Shown: positions 13,147 through 21,883, counted from the first letter of the stretch. The stretch: DNA of 64,000 nt from Dehalobacter restrictus DSM 9455 (GCF_000512895.1 NZ_CP007033.1:1-64000); one strand, 5' to 3'. Translations and numbers: made by a program. Notes: generated from the letters alone by a model not told the origin.

Positions 13147-13240
13147 GGAGAAGTACCCAAGTGGCTGAAGGGTCCGCACTCGAAATGCGGTAGGCCTGGT
13201 ATCCCCGGGCGCAAGGGTTCAAATCCCTTCTTCTCCGCCA
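13147..13240 (+). tRNA. tRNA-Ser (anticodon CGA), likely integration target
   Basis: The acceptor stem GGAGAAG pairs with CTTCTCC, with encoded G plus CCA. The anticodon CGA is at 13181-13183. There is a long variable arm and an intact GGTTCAAATCC T-arm. The stop codon of a tyrosine recombinase gene lies only about 17 bases downstream. This is the usual layout for an element integrated at the 3' end of a tRNA gene, although no matching second attachment site was found in the window. Confidence 0.95.
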
Positions 13241-13257
13241 TCATGGAGCTGTTAATT

Positions 13258-14607
13258 TTAAAGATTAGCAGCTCCTGCCATTTTAAGCGGTAAAGATTTT
13301 TGAATGATCTTTGCTGTTTTTTTCTTTGATTGGTATTCCAGATGGCCATAGGTATTGACTGTTGTCCGAATGTCGCTGTGGCCGACCCAATCCCGGATAC
13401 GCTCCATAGGAACTTCATTGGCCATCATCAACCCAACGCATGAATGTCGAAGGTCATGGAATCTGACGTGGGGCAATCCGGCCTTTCTGAGTAAATCTCG
13501 GTGTCTGTTGGTTATATAGTCTGGGTCGATGATTTCCCCCAAAGGATGAACGCAAAGATAACCAAGCCATTCCTTGCTGTAAGAACTGCCGCAAAGCGCC
13601 CTCAGTTCTTTATTTTCCGCTATCTTAGCTTTTATCCTTTCCTCGACATAAGGAATTAAAGGATAAGTACGGTTACTTGAATCCGTTTTGAGCTTGTCGG
13701 ACGGGATATATATTTTTTTCTTGTCGATTACTGCTTTTGTTACGGTGTGGCTGGCCCTAAAGAATTTATACCTGAAATCAAACTGGCTTTCTCTGGTGCC
13801 AGCACACTCACTACGCCGCATCCCATAGAAGCCGCCGAGCAATATAGGAATTTCAATAATATCCCCTACGATAAACTCAAGATAATACTGCATCTGATCG
13901 ACATTGAGAGTAGCGGCATTGTATTTCTCGATTTTGTGCAGGGTGATGGCACTGTTTGGATTTACACTAATCATCTTTTTGCTGACGGCATAATTCAATA
14001 CCTGGTTGATAATAGTGTAATCCTTGGCAACTGTCGCCTTCTTCTTGCCATGTTTCAGCCGGTAACCATAATGTCCCTTAAGCAGCTCGGGAGTAATCTC
14101 CCGGACAGTGCAGCCGTAAGCCTTGAAGGTCGGATATAAGTTGTGCTCGACGTTTTCTGCATATCCGGCCCAGGTATTGAGCTTGATTGTTTTGTCAAAG
14201 TTAAAATCTTCGCCGACTACAATATTATCTGGGTGCCTAAAGGCAAGCCATTCATTTAGTAAATCTGCAAACGAGGGATTCTCAGAATAGTTTTCATCAG
14301 AATCGGCCTGAGCATTGTTGTTTTCCTCGGGCGTTTCCTGCACAACCGTCTTTTCATCCTTATCAGCTATGCCGTTTTTCAAGTCAAGGGAATATTGGAT
14401 TCTTGCCGCCAGGCATTTGCTTTCAGCTTCCGCTTCGTTTTCCTCGGTTGTGGCAAGCCCGGTTGATGTCCAAAGGGGCTTGCGTTTTCCGTTCCGATCC
14501 TTTCGGTTGAGAACAGTATAATAATAGCCTTTCTTAGGTGTAATGAAGCCTCCTATTAATTCATCCTCGGTCAGTCCGACCATTTTCAGCATTGTGGATA
14601 ATTCCAT
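13258..14607 (-). CDS. Tyrosine recombinase / integrase
   Basis: Site-specific integrase of an integrative element. It has 449 residues. The N-terminal arm-binding region starts MELSTMLKMVGLTEDE and a SAM-like core-binding domain follows at about 110-215. The catalytic domain shows Arg in GMRRSE near 270, HDLRHSCV near 390, GHSDIRTT near 415 and the nucleophile Tyr in NTYGHL near 425. The C-terminus faces the tRNA-Ser gene. xis and a sigma factor lie upstream in the same direction, as in Tn916/Tn1549-type elements. All catalytic residues are present, so it may be active. Confidence 0.92.
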   Translation of the reverse strand: MELSTMLKMVGLTEDELIGGFITPKKGYYYTVLNRKDRNGKRKPLWTSTGLATTEENEAEAESKCLAARIQYSLDLKNGIADKDEKTVVQETPEENNNAQADSDENYSENPSFADLLNEWLAFRHPDNIVVGEDFNFDKTIKLNTWAGYAENVEHNLYPTFKAYGCTVREITPELLKGHYGYRLKHGKKKATVAKDYTIINQVLNYAVSKKMISVNPNSAITLHKIEKYNAATLNVDQMQYYLEFIVGDIIEIPILLGGFYGMRRSECAGTRESQFDFRYKFFRASHTVTKAVIDKKKIYIPSDKLKTDSSNRTYPLIPYVEERIKAKIAENKELRALCGSSYSKEWLGYLCVHPLGEIIDPDYITNRHRDLLRKAGLPHVRFHDLRHSCVGLMMANEVPMERIRDWVGHSDIRTTVNTYGHLEYQSKKKTAKIIQKSLPLKMAGAANL

Positions 14608-14694
14608 ATGGTTCCTCCTTTCAAATTATTCACTCACCTGCCGTTGACAAGATGAATGTAGCACAATAAAAAAGGTTCGTAAAATGTGTAAATC

Positions 14695-14934
14695 TCACTT
14701 TTCTTCACTGTCTCTACTTGGACCTATTCTCAAATAACTCAACAAAAAAGGCTTGGGGATTTTATAGGCCCGCCCAACCTTTAGGCATTCAATTTTATTT
14801 TCCTGTATCAAACCGTAACCCGTTTTAAGGCTGATGCCAAGAATTTTACACATTTGCTTTATATCAAGCACATCGGGGTATCCTTTTAGCATGATTCGGT
14901 AGGCTTTTTCTTGCGTTAATTTTTCATTAGCCAT
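14695..14934 (-). CDS. xis: Excisionase-type helix-turn-helix protein
   Basis: A protein of 79 residues starting MANEKLTQEK with a MerR-like excisionase helix-turn-helix (LDIKQMCKILGISLKTG, then YKIPKPFLLSYL). Such proteins bend attachment-site DNA and direct excision by the integrase encoded just downstream. The start was chosen for AGAGGAGG at normal spacing; an upstream ATG at 14997 lacks support. A diverged copy of about 210 bases covering its 3' half lies at 32720-32928 in the same orientation. Confidence 0.85.
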   Translation of the reverse strand: MANEKLTQEKAYRIMLKGYPDVLDIKQMCKILGISLKTGYGLIQENKIECLKVGRAYKIPKPFLLSYLRIGPSRDSEEK

Positions 14935-15523
14935 AATTAAGCCTCCTCTTGCTTTCATCAGGTCTATACTTAATAAAAAAATTTTTATATAAAACAATCG
15001 TCATTATTTTGATTAGCGCAGCGGGAGAATGCGCCTTCGTTCAGACACGTAGCGCATATCATAAACAGGCGCACCCCTATACTGCACTTCTATTTTGGTT
15101 TATAAGACTATGGTTTTATTCGGTGGACAGCGGCTGACCGTCCTCATAGGAATTTCACCTCTCCCAGGTTCTCTGCAAGCCGCCCCCATTACGTGATCCC
15201 GCTTAAGCGGGGCTGTGGCTGGACGGAAGTATCATTATCCCTCTGTATGTGTCATCGCCTTAAATGCTGCCAGCATTTATTTATAGCACGGATATTAATC
15301 GCTCGTACCTGACCTAATTCAATAGCAACATCATTTATACTTCACTAAATCCGATTGTTGACGGACTGGTGGTTATGGCGTATCTGCTATTTGGCTTTCC
15401 TTTTCAGGACATACAGGGAAAGTACCGAATAAAACAATTATTTAATTGTCAAAGATCAGTTAAGGGGGAAGAATTTTTGTCCCTCTAATAACCACTTCAT
15501 TTTTCAGGCAAAATCGCAGGGTG
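14935..15523. other. Non-coding remainder of the mobile element
   Basis: No convincing gene is visible between xis and the sigma factor. The perfect palindrome CCCGCTTAAGCGGG lies at 15198-15211. The stretch is likely decayed element backbone; the transfer and replication genes of a full conjugative element are absent. Confidence 0.4.
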
Positions 15524-15946
15524 TTACCGGAAATTTTTTAAAAACTTTTCGATATTTTTTAATCCACGTTCGATGGATTCCCTAACTGCGCTTTCACTAA
15601 TGCCATCTGCTTTAGCAATGGCGGTTTTGCTTATCCCCAAAAAGAAATGGGCATAAACACGTTTTGCCTGTTTTTCCGGCAAACTGTTGATGGCAGTATA
15701 CAACTCATGATTGGTGACTCTCCTCTCATAAATCTCTTGAGGAGACAAGGAAATGAAAACAATTTCCTGCTCAATACCGTCACCACGGTCGAGAGAGTAA
15801 TAGGCTTTTTGTCTGTATGTGCGTAATCTGTAAGCATTCTCGCTCAGCTTGAAGCACTTCAGCGATAAAGCGATTTCATCCGCAACTTCAACAAAAAAGT
15901 CAGATTGATAAAATGGGTAATAATCTCGCAAATTAATCCTTTTCAT
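15524..15946 (-). CDS. Element-encoded sigma-70-like factor
   Basis: A protein of 140 residues starting MKRINLRDYY. Its C-terminal half is a sigma region 4-type helix-turn-helix (INSLPEKQAKRVYAHFFLG, then ISKTAIAKADGISESAVRES). Small sigma-like regulators of this type accompany int-xis modules in Firmicute conjugative elements and are thought to regulate them. GGAGGT at 15953-15958 fixes this start; a longer frame reaching 16141 has no ribosome site. Region 2 is not evident, so promoter binding may need a partner. Confidence 0.75.
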   Translation of the reverse strand: MKRINLRDYYPFYQSDFFVEVADEIALSLKCFKLSENAYRLRTYRQKAYYSLDRGDGIEQEIVFISLSPQEIYERRVTNHELYTAINSLPEKQAKRVYAHFFLGISKTAIAKADGISESAVRESIERGLKNIEKFLKNFR

Positions 15947-16323
15947 CTTCAGACCTCCGTTTTGATTTTTTTGTAAAAACCAAAACAGAGGGCGGGGAAC
16001 GGCACCTGAGGGATTTAAATAATTTTTTTGAAAAAAAAGAAAATATATAATAATGGCGATTGTAAGCCTTAAGCTGATAAGCAACATGTTTTTGCCAAAT
16101 AAAAAAGCACGCAGTTTGCTTAAGGCAAATCGCGGGCTCATCCACCGTGACGTTTGTCAAGTAAGATTTATAAAGAACATTATGAAATTCTTCTTTATTT
16201 ACACCTCAGGAGGGTAATTTTTAACATGCTTCGCAATCAGCAACACTCCCTTTGCTTGGGGCAAAGAGCAAAGCCATGAAAAAACAACCCTAATCTCAGG
16301 GGGTAACGCAACTATAAGCAAAT

Positions 16324-16347
16324 AAAAAAACTGCCTCAAAAGGGCAG
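16324..16347 (-). terminator. Terminator of the orphan c-di-GMP riboswitch
   Basis: On the minus strand CTGCC-CTTTTGA-GGCAG is followed by seven T residues. It lies about 20 bases after the aptamer, where an expression-platform terminator is expected. Confidence 0.8.
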
Positions 16348-16365
16348 GATATACCATAAAACTGT

Positions 16366-16444
16366 TCGGCAACCAGGCTGTCATAGTGCATTGGCACGTT
16401 AGACCCTATGGCTTTGCGTCGCTGTCTTTAGACAACTTTGCCCT
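16366..16444 (-). promoter_or_regulatory. Cyclic di-GMP-I (GEMM) riboswitch, orphan
   Basis: Read on the minus strand it carries the GEMM-I consensus in order: GGGCAAAG, a GTCTAAAGAC hairpin, GACGCAAAGCC, ATAGGGTCTAA and TGACAGCCTGGTTGCC. A terminator follows. A plausible promoter precedes it with -35 TTGACT (16475-16480) and -10 TAAATA (16453-16458), 16 bases apart. Downstream there is no obvious host gene, only the mobile-element sigma factor about 380 bases away. The original target gene seems to have been lost. Confidence 0.85.
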
Positions 16445-16452
16445 TATCTTTT

Positions 16453-16480
16453 TATTTAGTTAATGTCTGCGTTAAGTCAA
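16453..16480 (-). promoter_or_regulatory. Promoter for the riboswitch transcript
   Basis: Minus-strand TTGACT and TAAATA lie 16 bases apart, placing a start at about 16446, immediately before the aptamer. Confidence 0.5.
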
Positions 16481-16523
16481 AGGAATAAAATACTGTCTTA
16501 ATCGACAGAAAATACTAAATACG

Positions 16524-16551
16524 CATATAAGAAGTAATGGGTTCTTATATG
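16524..16551. repeat. Perfect 10-bp inverted repeat
   Basis: CATATAAGAA (16524-16533) and TTCTTATATG (16542-16551) flank an 8-base loop, just upstream of the riboswitch promoter. It may be an operator. No T-run follows. Confidence 0.4.
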
Positions 16552-16724
16552 TCATATTATGTTAATTATATAATAAACCCTTTTTGCATAAATCTGTGTC
16601 AAATTGTGTTGTCGAAAAAGCGGATATTGTATATCATTTCCAAAAACCAAACCAGCCTTGTATTTTACTAAACCTGCTATGTTTCGGAATTTATGCTATA
16701 TTTTAGTAATCCCTAAATTTGTAG

Positions 16725-17534
16725 TTTTGTAAGTTTGGAGATTGTTTTCTTGGTTTTGTCACGGATTTAGGCACGGTGTTGGCTTTGGGATTCCTATTTA
16801 CAGGGTTTTCTTATAAATTGCTTATTTTTGTCGGAGCAGTCATTGTGGTGTGTTTTGTAGGAATCCCCCTGGCAAAATGGATCTTTGCAAGATACAGCGG
16901 GAAAGTCAGTGAGCCGGAAATTAAATTTTTTCTGCTGATTCTTCTGTTTTTGGGATTTCTCGCGGAATATTCCGGCAGCGAGGCGGTACTCCCGGCTTAT
17001 ATTATTGGTTTAGCTATGGCAGGATTTTTTCTGCAATATAAAGAAACGCTCCATAAAATGCGGGCTATTGCTTTTGTAGCCTTTACACCGTTCTATTTTA
17101 TAAAAGCAGGTTCCCTTGTTTCCGTTAAAGCACTTGCGGCAACGTTGTTCCTAATCGTAATTCTATTGCTGGTTAAAGTTGGAGCAAAATTTATCGGAGT
17201 GCTTCCAGCTACCAGGTTCTTTAAATACAAAAGAAGGGACGGTATCTATACCACCCTTCTTATGAGCACCGGACTGACATTTGGAACAATTTTGGCTTTA
17301 TACGGACTGACAAATAAATATATCAGCAACTCTCAATACAGCGTGAATGTAACCGTAGTTATTTTAAGCGCCGTTATTCCGACTTTGATAGCCCAGAAAT
17401 TCTTTTTCCCTAAAAATGTTTTACGAGAACGAGTTTTACAAGGAGAATCTAACGATGGAAATAAAAAAATAAACATTATTGACATATGTTCGAAATTGAT
17501 TATAATCAAATACATAAAGGGCATATGTCAATAA
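16725..17534 (+). pseudogene. 5'-truncated cation/proton antiporter (CPA2 type)
   Basis: The frame opens after a stop at 16722 and reads straight into VTDLGTVLALGFLF, a conserved internal motif of CPA2 Na+/H+ exchangers. About 260 residues with 6-7 membrane helices follow. A typical member has about 390, so the first third is missing. A GTG at 16776 could start a protein but lies inside the conserved motif. The lost 5' end coincides with the island edge, which suggests truncation by insertion or deletion. Its 3' end overlaps an inverted repeat serving the next operon. Confidence 0.65.
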
Positions 17535-17539
17535 TGTTT
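17471..17539 (+). promoter_or_regulatory. Promoter inside an 18-bp perfect inverted repeat
   Basis: AAACATTATTGACATATG (17471-17488) and its exact reverse complement (17522-17539) flank 33 bases. The left arm contains -35 TTGACA (17479-17484), with -10 TATAAT at 17501-17506 after 16 bases. The pair reads as a strong promoter bracketed by two operator half-sites, 23 bases before the DUF134 gene. That protein is the obvious candidate binder (inference). Confidence 0.65.
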
Positions 17540-17561
17540 ATGGCCTAAGGGAGGAAAAGAT

Positions 17562-17942
17562 ATGCCAAGACCAAGAAAATGGAGAAAAGTATGCTGCCTG
17601 CCGGAAAGCAGCCTTTTCGGTCCGCTTAATGCAGCTATTGATCAGGAGAATTTGGTCTTAATGCTGGTTGATGAGTATGAAACCATACGGCTCATCGACT
17701 TGCAGGGTTTTACGCAGGAAGAGTGCGCGGAACAAATGCATATTGCCCGTACGACTGTTCAGCGCATCTATAATGATGCACGAAAAAAGATGGCGGAATC
17801 TCTGGTAAACGGGAAAGTCTTGCGTATAGAAGGCGGAGATTACGAGCTCTGCAAAGGTTTGGAGAAAACCTGCCGCTGCGGGGGATGTTACAGGCACCGC
17901 TGCCGCACAGAATTTTCTGGACCTGACGAAAAAGGAAACTAG
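17562..17942 (+). CDS. DUF134-family DNA-binding protein
   Basis: A protein of 126 residues starting [12 protein letters not shown], the hallmark of DUF134. A sigma region 4-like helix-turn-helix ([22 protein letters not shown]) spans about 46-70. A Cys-rich tail [11 protein letters not shown] at 105-115 may bind metal or an iron-sulfur cluster. The family often heads operons of NifX-like and MinD-type ATPase genes, as here. It probably regulates this operon through the upstream inverted repeat. GGGAGG precedes the start. Confidence 0.88.
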   Translation: MPRPRKWRKVCCLPESSLFGPLNAAIDQENLVLMLVDEYETIRLIDLQGFTQEECAEQMHIARTTVQRIYNDARKKMAESLVNGKVLRIEGGDYELCKGLEKTCRCGGCYRHRCRTEFSGPDEKGN

Positions 17943-17972
17943 TATTAATAATTAAACAAAGGGAGGATAAAG

Positions 17973-18341
17973 ATGAAGATAGCGATACCGGTAGACGATA
18001 ATTCAATGGATACCAGCGTTTGTATTTCTTTTGGACGGGCTCCTTACTTTCTTCTTTACGATACCGAAACAGAAGAAAACAATTTTCTGAATAACAGCGC
18101 CGCTGCCAGCCAAGGCGGAGCAGGAATCAAAGCCGCGCAAAATATTGTTGACAGCGGAGCAGAGGCAATCATTACACCGCGTTGCGGTGAGAATGCCGCA
18201 GAAGTGCTCAAAGTAGCGGAAATTGCACTTTATAAAAATACCAATAATTCTATCCGGGATAATATTGAAGCCTTGAAGGAAGGAAAATTAAATTTACTGG
18301 ACGATATTCACCCCGGTTTTCATCAACATGGAGGGAGCTAA
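17973..18341 (+). CDS. NifX/NifB-type iron-molybdenum cofactor-binding domain protein
   Basis: A protein of 122 residues with the single NifX/Orp fold, starting MKIAIPVDDNSMDTSV. These small proteins bind metal-sulfur clusters; in Desulfovibrio the related orange protein sits with MinD-type ATPases. GPCGENAAEVL-type core residues are present (PRCGENAAEVLK). A GGGAGG ribosome site is present. The stop overlaps the next start by one base. The cluster has no nif structural genes, so nitrogen fixation is not implied. Confidence 0.85.
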   Translation: MKIAIPVDDNSMDTSVCISFGRAPYFLLYDTETEENNFLNNSAAASQGGAGIKAAQNIVDSGAEAIITPRCGENAAEVLKVAEIALYKNTNNSIRDNIEALKEGKLNLLDDIHPGFHQHGGS

Positions 18342-19198
18342 TGAAAATTGCTGTCTTAAGCGGCAAAGGAGGCACGGGTAAAACCCTAGTAAGCGTCAAC
18401 CTGGCGGCAGTGTCACCAGAATCCGTATATATCGACTGTGATGTGGAAGAGCCGAACGGATATCTGTTCTTTAAACCGCAGGACATAAAAAATAAACGGG
18501 TAACGGTTAAACTTCCCCAGGCTGACTCAAAGCTGTGCAACGGCTGCCGCACCTGTGTCAATTTCTGCAAATTCAACGCTCTGGCCTATATTAAGAATAA
18601 CCTGATTGTCTTTAACGAGATCTGTCATTCCTGCGGGGGGTGTCTGCTTTTCTGTCCGCAAAAAGCAATTTCGGAAAAAGATAGGGAAATAGGCATGATC
18701 CAAAGGGGTATATCCGGTAATGTCCGGGTCGTGACCGGAATGCTGAATATAGGCGAAGCATCAGGGGTGCCGGTTATTGAAAAGCTTTTGCAGGATAGCC
18801 GTAAGGAGAACAAAGATGTTTTTATCGACTGTCCGCCCGGGAGCGCCTGTATGGTCATGGAGAGCATCAAAGATGCCGATTACTGTATTTTGGTAGCTGA
18901 GCCGACCATCTTTGGCGTCCACAACTTAGAAATGGTTTATGAACTTGTAAATCTTTTTCAAAAACCATTCGGCGTTGTCCTTAACAAATGCCTGGAGGGT
19001 GAAAACCCCGCCGAAGATTATTGCCTGCAAAACGAGATCAAAATTCTCAATAAAATTCCGTTTGACCTGGAATTGGGAACAATGAATTCCAATGGGCAGA
19101 TAGCGGTAAGAAAACATCCGAAATACAGAGACCTATTCCAAAACCTGTTGCAGGCGGTAAGGAAGGAGGCAAGGCATGAAACAGCTTCTGATTCTTAG
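18341..19198 (+). CDS. MinD/Mrp-type ATPase with ferredoxin insert (1)
   Basis: P-loop ATPase of 285 residues. The deviant Walker A GKGGTGKT is near residue 8. Two 4Fe-4S motifs are inserted at about 65-115 (CNGCRTCVNFC and CHSCGGCLLFC). The Walker B-like FIDCPPGSAC is near 163. Members of this family act in pairs and are thought to assemble or transfer metal clusters. It overlaps the following paralogue by 23 bases, which implies coupled translation. Confidence 0.9.
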   Translation: MKIAVLSGKGGTGKTLVSVNLAAVSPESVYIDCDVEEPNGYLFFKPQDIKNKRVTVKLPQADSKLCNGCRTCVNFCKFNALAYIKNNLIVFNEICHSCGGCLLFCPQKAISEKDREIGMIQRGISGNVRVVTGMLNIGEASGVPVIEKLLQDSRKENKDVFIDCPPGSACMVMESIKDADYCILVAEPTIFGVHNLEMVYELVNLFQKPFGVVLNKCLEGENPAEDYCLQNEIKILNKIPFDLELGTMNSNGQIAVRKHPKYRDLFQNLLQAVRKEARHETASDS

Positions 19199-20039
19199 CG
19201 GGAAAGGCGGTACAGGAAAGACAACCGTTGCGGGCGCTTTTATCAAGCTTGCCGATGCCAGAGCTTATGCCGATTGCGATGTGGACGCCCCTAATCTTCA
19301 CCTGATCAGAGCTCATAGTTTACCGGCTAAGCGATCGGATTATTACGGTATGAGAAAAGCGATTATTGATGCAGAATCCTGCCGGAGCTGCGGTCTTTGC
19401 AGGCAAAACTGCCGCTTTGAGGCTATTAATAAAAGCAACGGCCAATATGAAGTTGATGCCTATGCTTGCGAAGGCTGCGGCGTCTGCGAAGCAGTTTGCC
19501 CGATGGGGGCAGTTTCACTCCAACCTGCCGTAGCCGGAGAGCTGATGCTTTATAAAGATGATATGGTCTTCTCTACCGCCAGGCTTAAAATGGGTAGCGG
19601 TACTTCCGGTAAGCTGGTAACCGAGGTGAAAAAGCAGCTGAGGCAGGAAGCAATGGACGCTGATCTGGCCGTTATAGACGGTTCGCCGGGAATAGGCTGT
19701 CCGGTAATCGCTTCCCTTAACGGGGCGGACATGGTCCTGATCGTTGCTGAGCCGTCTCTGTCAGGAATCAGCGATATGGAGAGAATCATTACAATGGCTG
19801 AGAAGTTTAAAATGAAAACCGGAGTCTGTGTTAACAAGTATGATACCAACGAAGAGCTTGCCCTGAAAATTGAAGCATTTTGCAGGGAGCGGGCTCTGCC
19901 TTTCTTGGGCAAAATTCCGTTTGACACCGCAGCCATAAAAGCCGTAAACAAAGGGCAAAGTATTATCGACGTCGACTGTCCGTCAGGACGGGCCGCAACC
20001 AAAGTTTTTTATAAAACCTTACTGATAATGAACAGTTGA
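19176..20039 (+). CDS. MinD/Mrp-type ATPase with ferredoxin insert (2)
   Basis: Paralogue of the preceding gene, 287 residues. It has GKGGTGKT near residue 8, 4Fe-4S motifs CRSCGLCRQNC and CEGCGVCEAVC at about 69-112, and VIDGSPGIGCP near 167. The two probably form a heterodimeric ATPase carrying four 4Fe-4S clusters. GAAGGAGG inside the upstream gene is its ribosome site. Confidence 0.9.
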   Translation: MKQLLILSGKGGTGKTTVAGAFIKLADARAYADCDVDAPNLHLIRAHSLPAKRSDYYGMRKAIIDAESCRSCGLCRQNCRFEAINKSNGQYEVDAYACEGCGVCEAVCPMGAVSLQPAVAGELMLYKDDMVFSTARLKMGSGTSGKLVTEVKKQLRQEAMDADLAVIDGSPGIGCPVIASLNGADMVLIVAEPSLSGISDMERIITMAEKFKMKTGVCVNKYDTNEELALKIEAFCRERALPFLGKIPFDTAAIKAVNKGQSIIDVDCPSGRAATKVFYKTLLIMNS

Positions 20040-20086
20040 ACGATTTGTTTGAATTACCAATTTAAGCATAAGGAGAGTAAATAAAG

Positions 20087-21328
20087 ATGAGCGAAAATTG
20101 TAATCAGAATTGCAATACCTGCAGCGACGAATGCGCCGACAGAAAAGAACAGGCGGATTTCTCCGCCAAACCGCATGAACTGAGCAATATCAAGAAAGTG
20201 ATTGGCATTGTCAGCGGCAAAGGAGGCGTGGGAAAATCACTCGTTACTTCCATGATGGCCGTAACTATGGCCAGGAGGGGTTATAAGGCCGCCATACTCG
20301 ATGCGGACATCACAGGCCCGTCCATTCCGAAAGCTTTTGGCATTAGTCAGAAACCCGATGCCAGCGAGCTTGGTCTTTTTCCCGCCAAGAGCAAAACAGG
20401 CATCCAGCTCATGTCGATCAACTTGTTGCTGGAAAATGAAACCGATCCTGTTATTTGGCGGGGACCGATTCTTTCCGGCGTAATTAAACAGTTCTGGTCC
20501 GAAGTTATATGGGGCGACGTTGACTTCATGTTTATCGATATGCCGCCCGGCACGGGCGATGTACCGCTGACGGTATTCCAATCCATTAAGCTGGACGGCG
20601 TTATTATCGTGGCTTCACCTCAGGAACTGGTTTCCATGATTGTTTCCAAAGCAGTGAAAATGGCCAAATCAATGAATATACCTATCTTAGGATTAGTAGA
20701 AAACATGTCCTATTTTAAGTGCCCGGATTGTGGCAAGGAATACAAAATATTCGGGGAAAGCTCTATCGAAAAGATAGCTGAACAGCATCAACTAAAAGTT
20801 CTAGCCACATTGCCGATCGATCCGAAAATAGCTGTAGCCTGTGATAAAGGGATGATTGAACTTTATAACGGTAATTGGTTTGACGACGCAGCGGATATTC
20901 TGGAAGGCTCAGGAGAAAAAATTGCTGATACAAAAAAATTACAAAATCAAAAAAGGAGGAACGACAAAATGAAAATTGCTGTAGCGAGTGAAGGGAAAAT
21001 GGTTACCGAACACTTTGGACACTGTGAAGGTTTCATCATCTATGAGGCGGAAAACGGGCAAATTGCCAAGAGCGAGACCATAGCAAACCCCGGACATAAA
21101 CCCGGATTTTTACCGAACTTTTTAAACGATAGGGGAGTCAAGGTCATCATTTCCGGCGGCATGGGCGGCGGAGCAATTGACATCTTCAATGAAAAAGGCA
21201 TTGAGGTAATTACTGGCGCTTCGGGCGAAGCCAAAACTGTCGTAGAGCAATACCTTCAGGGCAACCTTAAATCCACAGGATCTGTCTGTCATGAGCATCA
21301 GCATCATGATGAATGCGGGAGACACTAA
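20087..21328 (+). CDS. Mrp/NBP35-type ATPase fused to a NifX-like domain
   Basis: Iron-sulfur carrier protein of the Mrp family in the N-terminal part: GKGGVGKS near 45, FIDMPPGTGDVP near 148 and the metal-binding CPDCGKEY near 212. A NifX/Orp-like domain occupies the last 119 residues (MKIAVASEGKMV onward). A Cys-rich N-terminus (CNQNCNTCSDEC) precedes the ATPase. The total of 413 residues exceeds the usual 270-290 because of the fusion. A strong AAAAGGAGG lies inside the frame at 20951-20959, 9 bases before an in-frame ATG at 20969, so the C-terminal domain may also be made alone. Confidence 0.9.
   Translation: MSENCNQNCNTCSDECADRKEQADFSAKPHELSNIKKVIGIVSGKGGVGKSLVTSMMAVTMARRGYKAAILDADITGPSIPKAFGISQKPDASELGLFPAKSKTGIQLMSINLLLENETDPVIWRGPILSGVIKQFWSEVIWGDVDFMFIDMPPGTGDVPLTVFQSIKLDGVIIVASPQELVSMIVSKAVKMAKSMNIPILGLVENMSYFKCPDCGKEYKIFGESSIEKIAEQHQLKVLATLPIDPKIAVACDKGMIELYNGNWFDDAADILEGSGEKIADTKKLQNQKRRNDKMKIAVASEGKMVTEHFGHCEGFIIYEAENGQIAKSETIANPGHKPGFLPNFLNDRGVKVIISGGMGGGAIDIFNEKGIEVITGASGEAKTVVEQYLQGNLKSTGSVCHEHQHHDECGRH
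20951..20971 (+). promoter_or_regulatory. Internal ribosome binding site within the Mrp-NifX fusion
   Basis: AAAAGGAGG at 20951-20959 and ATG at 20969-20971 are ideally spaced. They sit exactly at the domain boundary, in frame with the upstream ATPase and with no stop codon between. Confidence 0.6.
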
Positions 21329-21429
21329 TCAGAACAACTGCACAAGGAAGAGGGTTAGAGACTCTTAGCTATCAGATAATAAGGCTCATAAGGCAGGAAA
21401 GACTAAGAAAAGGTGTGGTAGATAAAAAG

Positions 21430-21830
21430 ATGTCCAAACTCAATTCTGAAATCCAAATTATATTCAGTAAACAGGATGTTTTCCGGTAGCTACGGCTGCT
21501 AAAGATGGGACACCAAATGTCGTCCCTATGACTTTTGTAAAAGTTCTTGATGAAAATAATCTTTTACTCGTTGACAATTTTATGAATAAAACTAAGAAGA
21601 ATCTTGAAGTCAACCCGATCATGGCAGTTTCCATTTGGGATTTGTCAACCTGTAAATCCTATCAGATTAAAGGGAGCACAACGGTTGTGGATTCGGGCAG
21701 CGTATTTGAGGATGCCAGGGCTTGGGTCAAAGAGAAAATGCCGGTTCTGCAACCTAAGGGCGCAGTAATCTTAAAGGTCGAAAAAATATTTGATTGTTCT
21801 CCCGGCCCTACTTTAGGGCAAGAGCTCTAA
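21430..21830 (+). pseudogene. Pyridoxamine 5'-phosphate oxidase-like flavoprotein, frameshifted
   Basis: MSKLNSEIQIIFSKQDVF is followed by TAG in the starting frame. One frame over it continues PVATAAKDGTPNVVPM to the end at 21830. The join is at about 21481-21484, where CC would need to be CCC, so one base is missing. Corrected, it would be a complete FMN-binding split-barrel protein of about 133 residues. This is either a real null allele or a base-calling error. Confidence 0.75.
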
Positions 21831-21883
21831 CTGTCATCATTATGCCCTCTAAATAATATGACTGAGAAATAAACATAAACTGA

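Noticed and set aside
16199-16384. 61-codon minus-strand frame
   Set aside because: It begins inside the c-di-GMP aptamer and reads through the terminator hairpin, with no ribosome site.
17973-21328. Nitrogen-fixation gene cluster
   Set aside because: NifX-like domains and MinD-type ATPases occur, but nifHDK, nifE/N and true nifB are absent; the set fits a general metal-cluster or orange-protein-like system.
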